A DNA stretch of 64,000 nucleotides from Amoebidium appalachense (GCA_963693365.1 CAVNZM010000005.1:5580001-5644000); one strand, 5' to 3'. Numbered from the stretch's first letter, positions 1 through 62,424 are shown. Program-made: numbers and translations. Notes: generated from the letters alone by a model not told the origin.

Positions 1-27152
<27,152 letters not shown>

Positions 27153-29813
27153 TTATGACTTCAGGGACTTTCCTATTTCCCCGCGGGGGGGGGGGGGGAA
27201 GCGGGGGGAGGGGGGGGGGGAGGGAGGAGGGGGGAGGGAGGGGGGGAGCCGAGTATAGTGTCTATGAGGTTGTTTTTTGATGAATCTAGCTTCAACAATG
27301 GTGAGTCGCGTGGCTTAGAGTCTAATCGACCGGCGTATGAAGGCGTGGACAAGAGCGTTTCTGTACTAAAAGTTGAATGTCTAAAATGTTGGTTGTATGG
27401 CGGCGACGTGCATATGCCCTCATAAAATATAATGATTGCCCGCTCTGAATTCTAGGAGATAAAATCCAGCTTAGAAATTCTGCTGTTGATCCGGCCATAT
27501 GCATTACATCGTATGATTGAATCGGATACTACAGCCTTTTTTTTTTACTGTGTACATTTATGTCTGTGTCTGTGGGTTTTTTATTGAAAATGGGGTGACA
27601 ATCAGCTTTGTCATAACTGAGATTTGACCGTTTGATCAGTTTTTTTGCTTGAAGGTTGTCAATGGGAATCAATCTGGGTCTTGTCTCGGTCTAGATTTTT
27701 GGGAGATCCGAAATTCTCTCAGTTTCAGTGTGCGATTTGAAAGTCCCCGGCCCGACGGTGACTTGATAAATAAACATTTTCGCAGCAGGGACCAAAAAGA
27801 ATCACCCCCCTCCCCCCGCCCCCGCCCCCTCCCCCCCTCTCCCTCGCTCCCCCCACCTCCCCCCCCCCTCCCCCCCCCCCCCCCACCACCACCACCGCCG
27901 CCATCACCACCACCACCCCATCTACCCCCATCCCCACCCACTCACGCACACCCCGGGTGACTCACCGTGTATCTCACCCTACACTTGTGCATTTTTTTAT
28001 GTTCGTATATCGAATTCGTAACAGGGCCTGCGCCGGTAGCCTGGCTGATCAATAGCCAAGCTTACTTTCTGAGGTACCAATTGACTGTCTGCTTCGTACT
28101 TCTGCTCTGCTTTACCCTCCCCCCCCCCCCCCCCCCCTCTCTCAAACCCCCCCTCCCTCCTCCCCCCCCCCCCTCCCCCCCCCCCCCCCCCCTCCCCCTC
28201 CCCCTCCTCCCTCTCCCGAATCCCCTTCCCCGCCCCCTCCGTCCTTCCCCTAAAAAAAAAAAAAAAAAAAAAAAAAAAATGACATGAAGAATTACACCAA
28301 CTCTCTCCCTGCCCTCTCAACCCTTAATAACACCACGTGTGCGCACAGTATCACGCCACACAATATTTTAGGTGCTGACGCAGGTTAAACCCTCGCTCAC
28401 AAACCGTGTTGTTCAAAATGCTCGCATGCACACTTGCCCCACCCGAATTTCACTCCCACTCACCTACCCACACACATGCGCATGCGCACACACACACACA
28501 GAGAGAGATGTAATGTTTCAGTTGAATACTGCAACAAGCACACCTAATATTAGCTAAACGCACTTACACCACATTTACAAATTGGGCGTCACATTTCATG
28601 ACACCCTTACGTTCAGTAAAAAAAAGGCCACGGTTTGCATCACACAAACATGCACGCAGATACACGTAACTTACATATGCATACACATACTCGATTTCAC
28701 ACCTTATAATAACACGCACAGGCACGCACTGTGACAAGCACATGGACAGCAGAAATCATCACGACTCGTCTAACAGCCGTTAAAGTAAACTGGCACATAT
28801 CGTTGCTTTGCTGATAATTTATTTGCCGATCGCGAGGTCCCGTCTAGGCCAGCCCAAGGGAGTAAACGGCTCGCAGTTTAGCTATTTTATCTCTACCATA
28901 TTTACCTCAACATTCGCTTTGGAAATACTACTCTGTGTACGTACCGTGTAGGTACAAGCTGTCCAGGCGCGTGTTTGAGCGTGCACAAAAATGTGTTGGT
29001 ATGATGTGGAAGTAGGATACATGCCCATATCCCTTGTGTATATATTTAGTGTGCATATCGCTCATGTAAATCTATGCAATCATGAATCCAGCACCGGCTG
29101 ATAATATATTGCCTTCGGCTAGAGTGAAGCACAGTGCACATATATGTGTACCTGGAATGGGTGTTTTTTGCCATCGTTCATCCACCCTATGCACATGCAT
29201 ATGCTAACATAGCAACGTGGAAAACACGACGCATGTGTACATGTACTCTTGATCATGGGCCTCGCACTGTGTAGCGTAGTGATGAACAACTCTTTGCGTT
29301 CTATATGCATAACTGCATTAATATTATACAACTACTGTAACACAAACCGGTACATCCCCCAAGGTATCTGTCTGCAGATCCGGCGTTTAGAATATACAGA
29401 CTGGATAAAAACAGCACCAAGACAACCAGTAAGTTCCAAGAAAACAGTGTAACCGTTTAACATACATAAATACAGCAACCTTCCTTCCAGCTCTCTAAAA
29501 ACACACCATTTGCTAACTTCTTCGGGCCCCATTCATAACAATGAACAAGAAGAATGTCATACAGGGAAAAAAGATCCACAAAAAAATGACCACGAGCACC
29601 ACAGTGCTGATCACAATCCATCCAAAAAACACGCGCGTATTCAACCTCGTTTGACTTCTGAAACGAGACACACCGTATAAAAAAGAGGTTAAAAAGTGAC
29701 GGAAAAGGGAAGGGCAAGATAGTAAAAGAGGAAAATAGGGATTAGCAAGGCCGAGAGGGGGGAGGAGAGGGGTGGGGTGGGTGAGTGGGCGGGGGGGGGG
29801 GGGGGGGGTAGCT
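27153..29813. other. Convergent intergenic spacer between gene 1 and the phosphatase gene
   Basis: About 2.7 kb. It holds G/A-rich and C-rich homopolymer blocks at 27186-27246, 27803-27910 and 28120-28280, then roughly 1.4 kb of unique, less repetitive DNA (28320-29750). No coding frame, RNA gene or repeat copy was recognised. An AATAAA-like string at about 27767 could be a polyadenylation signal for gene 1. Confidence 0.5.
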
Positions 29814-34963
<5,150 letters not shown>

Positions 34964-35296
34964 TTTGCATTTAATTTAGGCAGGGTGGGTAGGTGGGTTA
35001 GGAAGAGTGGGTGGGTTGTGGTGGAGTCAGATTTAAAAGAGAAAGATGGAAGTGCTTTGGAGGTCTTCACGTGGAAGGCCCAGTTAGGGGTTAGGCGACA
35101 CAGTCGATTTAAACAGATTTTAACGACGAAGGGGCAACAGAGTAGTGTGTTGCAACCACCAGGGATGGAATGGAAATCGGGCTGTACCAGAGACGTGTTT
35201 TGGATTGCTATCTGTCTGTGTGTCACTAAAAAAAATTCAGGTCATACAAACCCTATTGTCTATCGAAATTAGAGTCAATCGTGTTGTCAAGGAAGT

Positions 35297-35350
35297 CACT
35301 GGAAAAAGGCTCAATCAAACTTTGATGATCGTGACAGGCTTTTTCCAGTG
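35297..35350. other. Stem-loop with a 15-bp outer stem
   Basis: CACTGGAAAAAGGCT (35297-35311) pairs with AGGCTTTTTCCAGTG (35336-35350) with one mismatch. The loop contains a further ATCAAA/TTTGAT pairing. It lies in the spacer between the divergent phosphatase and C2-OTU genes. It could be a small hairpin RNA precursor, a MITE remnant or a cruciform; no expression data. Confidence 0.45.
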
Positions 35351-36147
35351 GGGCCAAAAAAAAGCAAAAAGCTGACGTAAGCAGCTTGAGGGCGGCCCGA
35401 AACTCAAGGGCTTAGGGCGGGCCCAGAATCAATGCCGGAACTCTAAATCAATAAACGTGCTACTAAGAGACAACAATACGAAAGTTGAAGTTAAACATAA
35501 CATCAAAAATCCTTCTATAATCATAAGGCAGTAGGTGGGTATGGTGCACCCTTTTTTGTAAGCACTTTGTAATAGCTCTTGCACAGAAGCAAAAAAAAGT
35601 TACTGTGATGACTGATGAGCACAAGTCGTACGATTCGAGTCATGATGCCGATTCATTCAGGAATGCAAACATATGAGTATTCACGGTTCTGATTGGTGAG
35701 ACGAAAGGCTTCTGGTCCCTGGAACAAGCAGGGTAGGGATTACGAAAAAAAATCGTCGTAATTACGATTAACGAGAGACCCCGATACGAATAAGGTCAGG
35801 GTACCGTCGTAACAGCTTTCGTATCAGGTGTGTAGCATTATAAACGCTTGAATATGTAGTTTTCCCTATTTTTTCAATATTTCTGTGTAAGAACAGCACA
35901 TTCCCCCCCAAGAACATATCTACAACGCTTCTCATGTGCAATATCGAGCCCCGATAAGTTTCCAGGGCTTGTAATCTTGCGGTACTCAATTTGTAAAAAC
36001 ACGTATTTTGAGTTTTGAGACTGGAGGGGCTTTTAGGCGGGGCTTGCAGCTCCCCAAGAACCCATCCGTTACGATTAAGAAATTGTCCGTTACGATTGGC
36101 CAAAGGGCGATATGGTTAAGCTGGCGAACCCCAGCCCAACCCTGGGA

Positions 36148-36189
36148 ACAAGGCCTCCTAAATTACCTAATCTCCCGGAGGCCTTGTTG
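36148..36189. other. Perfect 12-bp stem-loop
   Basis: AACAAGGCCTCC and GGAGGCCTTGTT are exact inverted repeats around an 18-nt loop, about 710 bp upstream of the C2-OTU start codon. Confidence 0.45.
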
Positions 36190-36895
36190 TGGAATGATAA
36201 ACAAGAGAATCGGGGCATTACAATTGGCTCATACATGATAAATCCAACCAAATCGTGCGTCGTTTTCAATAACAGATTCCCCTATACTCCGGCTTGATGC
36301 AGTGCGTAACTGAAGCCCCTCAATTTTTTCAATTTACCTGAACGCTTTATCATTTTATAAGTTCTGATACTCGCGAATAAGTTTGTGTGTCACGGTAGTG
36401 TAACGATAAAGACACATGCTTTTAATCCTAAAATATTTATTGATAGGCCTAGAAATTATTGTTATATGTCTGTTATCAAGGTTTTATTTTTGGTTTATAG
36501 CCAAACCGAAGCTTCCCAAGTTCCGGAATATTTGAACGCGATCTATGGCGCACGCCCAAATAGATCCAAGTTTTGGGGGTTCAAAAAAAGAAGTACTTTG
36601 TAAGATTGAATGGCTTACAAAGCTTTAAAACATAACTATATTGTTAAAAATCTACATAATGTTTAAACACTTACATATCATCTACATCTATTGCTAGATA
36701 GACCGTTAGGTATTAGCCAATAGGGGTAGCCTAATAATCGAAGCACTGCGCGCGCTCAGATCTGCTCGTTGTGTCGTTGGGCGACGAAAGATCGTGCCAC
36801 CGAAGTATGTGTCTACATAACTTCAACACAGTTATTGTGACGTGAAAGACTGCGTCTCTAGTGACTTCATTAGCTAACATATACTCTAAAGTAGA

Positions 36896-47145
<10,250 letters not shown>

Positions 47146-47879
47146 CGTAGATTTTAACCTATTTATACCTATGGTGATGAGTTGCACTTAGAATGTGTAG
47201 GATAGGATGATTGGCTATAATTTTTTGCTGTCATTAAAGTAGATGTGTATAGGAAAGAAATGCTGATGTCATGTATGCTTTTTGATTTTGGCTCGAAAAT
47301 GTATGCTCTCCTTCGAACACTCTACCACCACTAATATTAATACTCACACACACAGACACATGCGAGTGTAAGTGCCCACACATGGCACCCGCTCACACAC
47401 ACGTGTGCATCACACACACATGCACATGTACATACTGTTTACACCCCCCATGTTGTGATTCGACTTCCCTCACAGCACTTTGTTCGTTCTCTTTCTTGCA
47501 TCCACCCACATCACAGGTAATTTGTATTAACCTTTTTTTTTTGTTTTTTGTTTTTTTGTTTTTTTTTTCCCTCCTCCTGCATTTCTCAATGCATCTGGTC
47601 TTCCTTCTAATCGGAGTGGTATGTGCCTTTCTTATAGTTATTTGTGCACTTAAACTTTTAAATTTGTTAATGCTTTTTGGGCACTTTTTTCACGAATATG
47701 CTTAAACCCTAATTCTGTAAGCATGCGCTCTGAGTAAGAAGAGCTCAATAAACGAGCATAAGGTGGCATGCGTATGTTTTGCCAAATGACATCGTGCGCA
47801 CTGTTCTGGATCGGGGTATCCCCCCTCCCCCCCCCCCCCCCCCCCTCCCCCCCCCTCCCCCCCCCCCCCCTCCCCCGAG

Positions 47880-48028
47880 GTGAATGGTTCGAAACTCGGG
47901 TACTGTGGATGTCGTGGCCCCTCCTGAGGATGGGCTCTGCTTATTATGCATACTCTTTATGTATGTTTTGCACTCTGCATTGTGTTATCCGTTGTTCTTG
48001 TGTACTTCGTACTTTATGACGCATTCGA
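47880..48028 (+). repeat. Dispersed repeat family A, copy 4
   Basis: The copy most similar to 42349-42496, starting GGTTCGAAACTCGGGTACTG after a poly-C tract and ending GACGCATTC before another poly-C tract. The GGTTCGAA start is similar to a Pol III B box, hinting at a tRNA-derived SINE, but no A box is apparent. Confidence 0.7.
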
Positions 48029-48159
48029 CCCCCCCCCCCCCCCTCCCCCCCCCAACCCTCCAAAAAAGAAAAACTTTGAAAAGAAAAAAAAAACAACAAC
48101 CAAGGAACACGTGTGAAAAAAAATAAATGAAATAAAACCACACACAAGCGGCACGCTTG

Positions 48160-48175
48160 CACACACACACACACA

Positions 48176-48246
<71 letters not shown>

Positions 48247-48283
48247 CCCCCCCCCCCCCCCCCCCCCCACCCCCTCTCTCTGT

Positions 48284-48330
<47 letters not shown>
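48160..48330. repeat. (CA)n-(CT)n-poly-C-(CA)n compound repeat
   Basis: Intergenic compound tract between the OTU gene and the GATA gene: short CA, about 67 bp of CT, poly-C, then about 45 bp of CA. Confidence 0.9.
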
Positions 48331-48333
<3 letters not shown>

Positions 48334-48437
48334 TCCTCACTCACTCACTTACTCATGTGGCACCACACACACCATCGGCCAACCAAAGGCTGTAGGGACG
48401 AGGGGATGGGGGTGGCCGGTGGGTGGGTGGTGGTGGT

Positions 48438-48490
<53 letters not shown>

Positions 48491-48639
48491 GTGTGCGTGC
48501 GTGCGTGGCCACGGGGGGGGAGGGGGGCGGGGGGGGGGGGGGGGGGGGGAGGGGGGGGAGGGGGGGGGGGCGCGGGGGCGGGGGGAGAGAGGGGATGTGG
48601 TTAGCAAAATGACGATATGTATATAGTGTACACATAAGG

Positions 48640-48795
48640 CTATCCTTGCATAGTTTATGACTTTAGGATCGTGGTGTAGATCATCAACGGCTCCGACAAA
48701 CATGTCATCTCCTGCACAATATACCAAGTTCCTGTTCTCTCCCCACACTGACTGACGCACACGAGCGGCTGCATTCGACAGGACAATGCTACAGT
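48640..48795 (-). other. Coding-like minus-strand segment, unidentified
   Basis: An open minus-strand stretch with normal amino-acid composition: NCSIVLSNAAARVRQ, then WGENRNLVYCAGDD, then AVDDLHHDPKVINYAR. It differs clearly from the repeat translations around it. A second short open segment lies at 48940-49052 (MCYCWDGTCL). No splice sites join them convincingly and I do not recognise a family. It may be an exon of an unfinished gene, a gene fragment or chance. Confidence 0.3.
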
Positions 48796-49391
48796 TCCCG
48801 AGGGGGGGGGAAGGTGTGTGTTGTACGTGTGTGTGTGTGTGTGTGCGTGTGTGTGTGCGTGTGTGTGTGCGTGTGTGTGTGTGTGTACATGGTAGGGGGG
48901 AGGGGGGAGGGGCCAAAGGGGGGGGAGGGAAGAGGGGGGAGGGGGCGGAATGGGTATGGGGATATGTGGCTTGCATTTGGATTGTATGCGCTTCGACTCG
49001 AGATCCAGATCATAGAGCTAGTTAAGCAGGTGCCATCCCAACAGTAACACAAAACCCCACCTTACAGATTAGACAACTTGAGCACAAACGTCATGTGTGA
49101 ATGTAGTGTTTCATGTACACTGAATGCAAGAGTCGGAGTGCACCCGATTCTTTAGCTACATTTTCTTAACCCAACGTGTGATGTACACACAAACAACGAA
49201 CAAAAATAAGATTATTGGATACTCAAAGTGATACAAAGAATAGTGGTTTGGACCTCGGAGATCCGTCGGTTTACGGTGAGCAACCACACCGACACTGAAT
49301 GATGTTGTAGCAGCGTGTGCATGCTACTTTTTATTTTATTTTATTTTTATTTTTATTTTTTTATTTAGTTTATATGTGCGCGCGCGTGTCA

Positions 49392-49442
<51 letters not shown>

Positions 49443-49499
49443 CTTGCCAAGATGCATTCATTTATAGTTTTTTTGGTTTGTGTGTACACACGTGTGTTT

Positions 49500-49532
49500 G
49501 ACTGTGTGTAAATGTTTTTTTTTTTTTTTTTT

Positions 49533-49563
<31 letters not shown>

Positions 49564-49762
49564 GGGAGGGAGGGAAGGGGGGGGGGGGGGGGGGTGTTGT
49601 TTGTTTGTTTGGGGGGGCGGGGGGGATAGAGTTTATTCAGCAAATCTCAGTTGTGCTCACCTACTTCTCTATCATAGGGATGAAGGGATGAACGAAAAGC
49701 TGAATTTTGTTGAATGAAGTTCATGATTTTAGATCCTAACACTGCTTTATCCTTAATTATTC
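49500..49762 (+). repeat. Dispersed repeat family C, copy 1
   Basis: A T-run then G-run (49514-49594) followed by AGTTTATTCAGCAAATC, CTCACCTACTTCTCTA, GAACGAAAAGCTGAAT and GATCCTAACACTGCTTTA. It is a direct repeat of 49812-50042. Confidence 0.6.
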
Positions 49763-49811
49763 ATCTCTTGATTTTATTGTGATCGAATTTCAAAGTCCCT
49801 AACTTGATCAA

Positions 49812-49819
49812 GCCTTTTT

Positions 49820-49887
<68 letters not shown>

Positions 49888-50042
49888 GGAGGGGGGCGAA
49901 TGAGGAGTGGGAGGGAGGCAGTTTATTCAGCAAATTACAGTTAAGGCTCACCTGACTTCTCTAACATAGGGGTGAACGAAAAGCTGAATCTTGTTAAATG
50001 TATACTGGGAGTTTAAAGATCCTGACACTGCTTTAGCCTTGT
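49812..50042 (+). repeat. Dispersed repeat family C, copy 2
   Basis: The same arrangement of T-run, G-run, then AGTTTATTCAGCAAATT, CTCACCTGACTTCTCTA, GAACGAAAAGCTGAAT and GATCCTGACACTGCTTTA. The two copies are about 290 bp apart head-to-tail. Confidence 0.6.
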
Positions 50043-50679
50043 GTTTCCTCGTTGTGGAGTGCCACCTTTAAGCACCGATATTGTTCCGCGTTTAATAATA
50101 TTTTACGAATACGTGCGAATTTCCTGCTCACTTTAGCTATCCCGGGGAAAATTTAAGCTCAGGAACTTGAAAAAATCATTCCAAAAGAGTTCAAAATCAT
50201 CGAGATGCAAATCTACACTATATGAAATGCGGCAGTGAATTTTTGTAAGCCATGCCGAATTTAGGCTACCACATGCCAGCGAGTGTGCTTCTAGATCTGT
50301 ACAAAACTGCGCGGCCAAAACTTCTAAATTCTAAAACTGACCACAAATTCTACTTTTAAAAATTATCCTTCATCGTTGGAAAACATTATCTCTTAGCCAA
50401 CAAGCTTTACCAATGAGGCACTATGCTCTTAATGGAAAAAGCATAAATTTATACGTGCATTCACCAATACGAGCCTCAGAACTCTTTGCGTCGACCTGGA
50501 CTCTCTGGACATCGAAAACAACAACTTTCTATTCAGCAAATCGAGACAGGAAACCACGTTTTCATCCTCATGGGCCCCAACACGTACATACGTACACATT
50601 GTAACAATTATGCTATTGGAAATCTTATTTTTATTCGTGCAAGATGATTGGCTAACCCGTAAACTAAACGTGATGGACC

Positions 50680-51888
50680 TCAGGTTGGCCAATCAAAAGC
50701 AGTATGCGCCACCCTACGCGATCCTACGGGTGACCCCAGGGGAGACTGCACAACACTCTCAGCATTCGAAGGAGGCCTATGAATGAGTGGGGAGCCAGGG
50801 AGAGACATTGAAAATGGTGACAGAACACGTGATTTCTCCTCAGAATCTCTAAACACGTCTTTAGGCGGTGCAAAATTCCTGTGGAGCGTTGGTGGATGAG
50901 TGTACCCTTCCGGAAAAGGTGACGAATTTGAATGTGCACGTGGTAGAATCTTATTCGACACGCCTCCACGCATTTCTTCGGGTGTGGCACCGACTGTGAA
51001 CGATTTGCGAATTTTTCTTGGGTCAGGTGATGATGCGTAATTTATGTTTTGGCTCGCATGTGTTATTTCTTTCGGGGTCAAATTTGGGGTTAAATTTGGT
51101 GTGCTAGACGTACGTTTGAGCTGCCCGCGTCCCCTAGGGGAGCGCCGTGGGCCGCGCATGATCAAATGCGGCGGACGGGGAACATTTCTGCTTTTTTCGT
51201 AGAGCCCGCACGCGTTGCACAGAATATCCCCCTTGCTATTTTTACGCCATGTAGACGTTTCGGTGGCACCGCAATTAGAACATTCCGGGAACTCTGGATA
51301 TGCACGGTATGCGGAAATCGGGCTGGTAACGGTGTCATCGGGCGTGTGGGTGGGTGGAGAGGCGTCTTTTTTGTTTTCGGTTTTTATGCGTGCGTCTTCT
51401 GCACCGGCGAATTTCTCAGGGGGGTTCTTAGGCTCCTGGTGTGCGGCAGTGTGCAGGCTGCCTCGGAAATCTTGAGGTGAAGAGAAGCCACACATATCCA
51501 TCAATGTACACATTTCAGTATCCGAAATATTCAAATCCAGGAAATTTATGCTTTCTGGGGCGGTGGGCGGCATGTGAGGGTTATTCATCCTTGAGGAGAG
51601 AAATGCATCCGAGTGGGCACGAGGGATCGCACCTTCCCCAGGCCAGGTGGGCCCAGGGGCATGCGCGCATGCACCTTTTTCGCTCACGGAAAAAATATCA
51701 GAGCTGTCGCAAACCTGCATTAGGGAACTAAGAAGGTCCTCAAAGCTACTCGGGGTGGTGCAAGGGAGTGGATGTGACACCATGTTTGTGTGTGTTGGGT
51801 TAAAATTTGCTCCAAACGTTGCCGTCCCGCCTGGGTGGAACATGGCGGGCTGGTAATCGTAGGAAAATGAACTCTTTGGATTACCCAT
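50680..51888 (-). CDS. GATA-type zinc finger transcription factor, single exon, 402 aa
   Basis: One uninterrupted minus-strand frame with natural composition. The GATA finger lies at residues ~203-228: CSNC, then TSTWRKN and GDILCNACGLY, i.e. C-x2-C-x17-C-x2-C, followed by a basic tail (RGPRRSPRGRGQLKR) that contacts the minor groove. The N-terminal half is Pro/Ser/Thr-rich with an acidic-hydrophobic stretch INFLDLNISDTE (residues ~114-125) that could activate transcription. The C-terminal third is Ser/Pro-rich with Ser-Pro sites suited to proline-directed kinases. Being intronless, it stands out among these heavily split genes. Target genes are unknown. Confidence 0.88.
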   Translation of the reverse strand: MGNPKSSFSYDYQPAMFHPGGTATFGANFNPTHTNMVSHPLPCTTPSSFEDLLSSLMQVCDSSDIFSVSEKGACAHAPGPTWPGEGAIPRAHSDAFLSSRMNNPHMPPTAPESINFLDLNISDTEMCTLMDMCGFSSPQDFRGSLHTAAHQEPKNPPEKFAGAEDARIKTENKKDASPPTHTPDDTVTSPISAYRAYPEFPECSNCGATETSTWRKNSKGDILCNACGLYEKSRNVPRPPHLIMRGPRRSPRGRGQLKRTSSTPNLTPNLTPKEITHASQNINYASSPDPRKIRKSFTVGATPEEMRGGVSNKILPRAHSNSSPFPEGYTHPPTLHRNFAPPKDVFRDSEEKSRVLSPFSMSLPGSPLIHRPPSNAESVVQSPLGSPVGSRRVAHTAFDWPT

Positions 51889-51960
51889 GGCTAAATTGTG
51901 GCGCGCACGGCCGCGGGGAACATCATATATATGTAGATGTGCTATAAGGCTACTAGACTA
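51889..51960 (-). promoter_or_regulatory. Possible core promoter of the GATA gene
   Basis: On the minus strand an alternating TATATAT element lies about 40 bp upstream of the ATG, within plus-strand 51929-51936. A G/C-rich block (plus 51900-51917) sits between it and the start codon. The spacing would suit a TATA box with a short leader, but no transcript data support it. Confidence 0.25.
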
Positions 51961-53519
51961 TTGATGTGGTATATACTGTGTTTTCCGCGGTCAACCTAGT
52001 TGTTTCCCGAGCAAGCGCTCCCAGTTACGTAGTAATGAATCAAGTATCTTCGTATTTGTGTTGTTTCCAAAAATCATATGTTAGCAGAGCAGGTGTAGCT
52101 ATTTATTTCGTAAATAGTAAATAGTAAAAAGAACAAGAAGAAATCAAAATAGGGCAGCTGGTGTTGTTCATTACTAGTACTAGTTAGGATGTGCGAAAAC
52201 GAATGAAGGCGGGCGCCACAGCCGGTTTTATATACCCTTTGGCCGGAAACCTGGCAGCCAATCAAAGCTCTCCGTTAGTAAAGGTAAAGGTTTCGCACTT
52301 TCGCCGAAGTAATCGGGCACTGCCGCACGTGCCACACCGACGAGGAGGAAAAAAGAAGGGGAAAAAGGTTGAATATACACTACTGTACTCTCTTCAGATA
52401 GAATAAATGCATCTAATACATGTAATCCCCGTTGGCAGGTCAATTATTTGCATCATCGCCGACGTACGTCACGGACAGTGATACATGTATATGTCATTCG
52501 GACACCGAACTTTTCTCTCCGGGCGCGTGCCCGGTGCACGCGTGCAGAGAGCACAAGCACAACCGGGGGCCTGCTTTCTCAGTCTCAAATGATGCTAAAA
52601 GAAGCACTATTGATTCTAATGCCTACGTGTGCAACCCTTACAATGACTGCTTCTTCTACCTGAGACTTTGCCAATACTCAACGCCGTCCCAGTCAACGGG
52701 CCCGGCGGCGCCGGGTACATACCGGGCACGCCCTGTACAGGCTCACATGAGCACGTACTGGCATGATTGGGCATCGACGTCAATCAAGCTGCCAATCTCA
52801 AATAAATACAAGTGTACCGAGGCGGTTATTAGCAATGAGTTTACATTCTTATTTCCTCAACTCCTTTTTCCGCTCAGCCGCTGGCTTTTCCTGCCCTCGG
52901 AACTTTCTTTGGGGCCAAATTGGGGATTCACCGTCGCCGCTGACGCGCGCTGACTGCTGAGACGGTGCCGCAAGGCTCATGTGCTTTTCGCGAATCGCGA
53001 TCACCAGGAAACCAATCACTCGAAGGGAAACGATCAGAGCATGATCTTAAACCAATCATATTGTCATTTTATCAACCGATTTATGATTGGCCGCCGGTCT
53101 GCATGAGGATGCCATGAGCTCGGTAGGCCGCGACAGTCACTGCACAGTTTCCACTTCGGCCTCTTGGTCTTGGCGCTTGCTGGCAGTCTTGGGTACATTT
53201 TTGGGCAAATTTCTTTACTCCTCTTCGGTTGCTTGTCTCACCTGTGTGTATGGTCCTTATGTGTGTCGTGTGTCCTCATGGCTGTGTGTGAACATGTAGG
53301 CGTGTGGGCATGTATGTATTGATCATGAATGAGCCTGTGCGCCACTGTGTGCACAAACGTATGTGGAAATTGTGAGTTAATATAGTGCACGTACGGCGCG
53401 TGTGTGCGTGCATACGTGTGTCACGTTGTATGTGTGGATACGTAAATTATGGTGTACATGTATCTCGGTGTACATGCGTGTGCGTGGCACCGTGTGTGCG
53501 CGGATGTACATGACTGTCT

Positions 53520-53597
<78 letters not shown>

Positions 53598-53908
53598 TTG
53601 TGTGTGTGTGTACGTGTGTGCGTGTGTGCGTGTGTGTGTTTGTGTGTTTGTTTATTAATGACAATGTGTGATAATTATAATAAATGCCAGTGAGAGTTCT
53701 CTGGGAGTCTATATGCTGATCGCGAGTAGCTAACATAATATTTGGGATTTGTTGACTTCCGAGTGAGCACATCCAATTGCGATGGGACCGAGGAAAGTCT
53801 TTAGCCGTACGTACACACTCGATGACTATGTATATTTATGGGCTACCCATCACAAGGGGGGATTACGATGACGAGCGGCCCAACCGTAGCAGCCTGGGCC
53901 AATGGGTC

Positions 53909-53943
<35 letters not shown>

Positions 53944-54155
53944 TCTAGAGACAGAAAGAGCCTCAGGGTTGGGTGAACGGCGAGGCCCAAGCCATTGCAG
54001 GATTTTTTGCATGGGCTTAAATTGAATACTCATGTTTGAACTCGTAAATGCACATGTTTCTTTAACACAACTACGTGTTGTACAACCCTCACCTCCGGGC
54101 CGATTTCACGAGTCTTTCAATGTTTATAACTATAGTACATCACATGCATTCATAT
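51961..54155. other. Spacer between the GATA and nucleotidase genes
   Basis: Mostly unique sequence. It contains an open frame at 52432-52953 (173 codons, plus strand) that I do not recognise and that has no supporting motif, a (GT)n tract at 53521-53594, and a G-run at 53910-53941. Confidence 0.4.
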
Positions 54156-61913
<7,758 letters not shown>

Positions 61914-62376
61914 TTTCAAGCCCTGCAACCGAAAGAAGGTTAGCGTCAAACATAAGTTCACTTTGTAAAGCAGTTAGTAGTCACATCTAGCTATGAGCAA
62001 GCAATTATGAGAGTACTAAGTTGGCTCAAGTGTTCACTGTGTGTGTGTGTGCGTGTGGGTGTTGAGGGAAGGGGTAAATGGTGAGGATCGGGGGGGGGGG
62101 GGGGGGGGGGGGGGGGAGGGGGGAAGGGGGGGTTGGGGGGGGGGGGGGGAACATCAAAGAAATCCACGCTACAAACCCCCCCGCCTCCCCCCTCCCCCCC
62201 CCCGCCCCTTCCTTCACCTCCTCTCGAGGCCTTCATACCGTTCTGGAAGGTATACACTATGCACTGGTGTGAAAAGTATAAGGCATTTTTTTTTCACGAA
62301 AGCGCACATCCATGGTTGCAAACCACCTCAACGGTCTGCGAAGGGTATGCTGAAGCAGTCCTCCCACCCTCCCAGC

Positions 62377-62424
<48 letters not shown>

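Larger units (their letters stand above)
34964..36895. promoter_or_regulatory. Divergent intergenic region between phosphatase and C2-OTU genes
   Basis: About 1.9 kb of unique, AT-richer sequence separates two divergently oriented start codons, so it should hold both promoters. It lacks the long microsatellites of the neighbouring introns. I see no clear TATA box at either end. Two strong hairpins lie inside it, at 35297-35350 and 36148-36189. No open frame with coding character was found. Confidence 0.5.
47146..50679. other. Intergenic region between the C2-OTU and GATA genes
   Basis: After the OTU stop, ATTAAA at about 47233 may serve as a polyadenylation signal. The region then holds repeat family A copy 4, a CA/CT compound repeat, a G-rich block (48513-48592), a coding-like minus segment (48650-48790), G-rich tracts, and the two family C copies. 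From 50043 to 50679 I see only unique DNA. Confidence 0.5.

Noticed and set aside
52432-52953. 173-codon plus-strand open frame
   Set aside because: No recognisable domain, no splice context and unremarkable composition; kept only as a note within the spacer entry.
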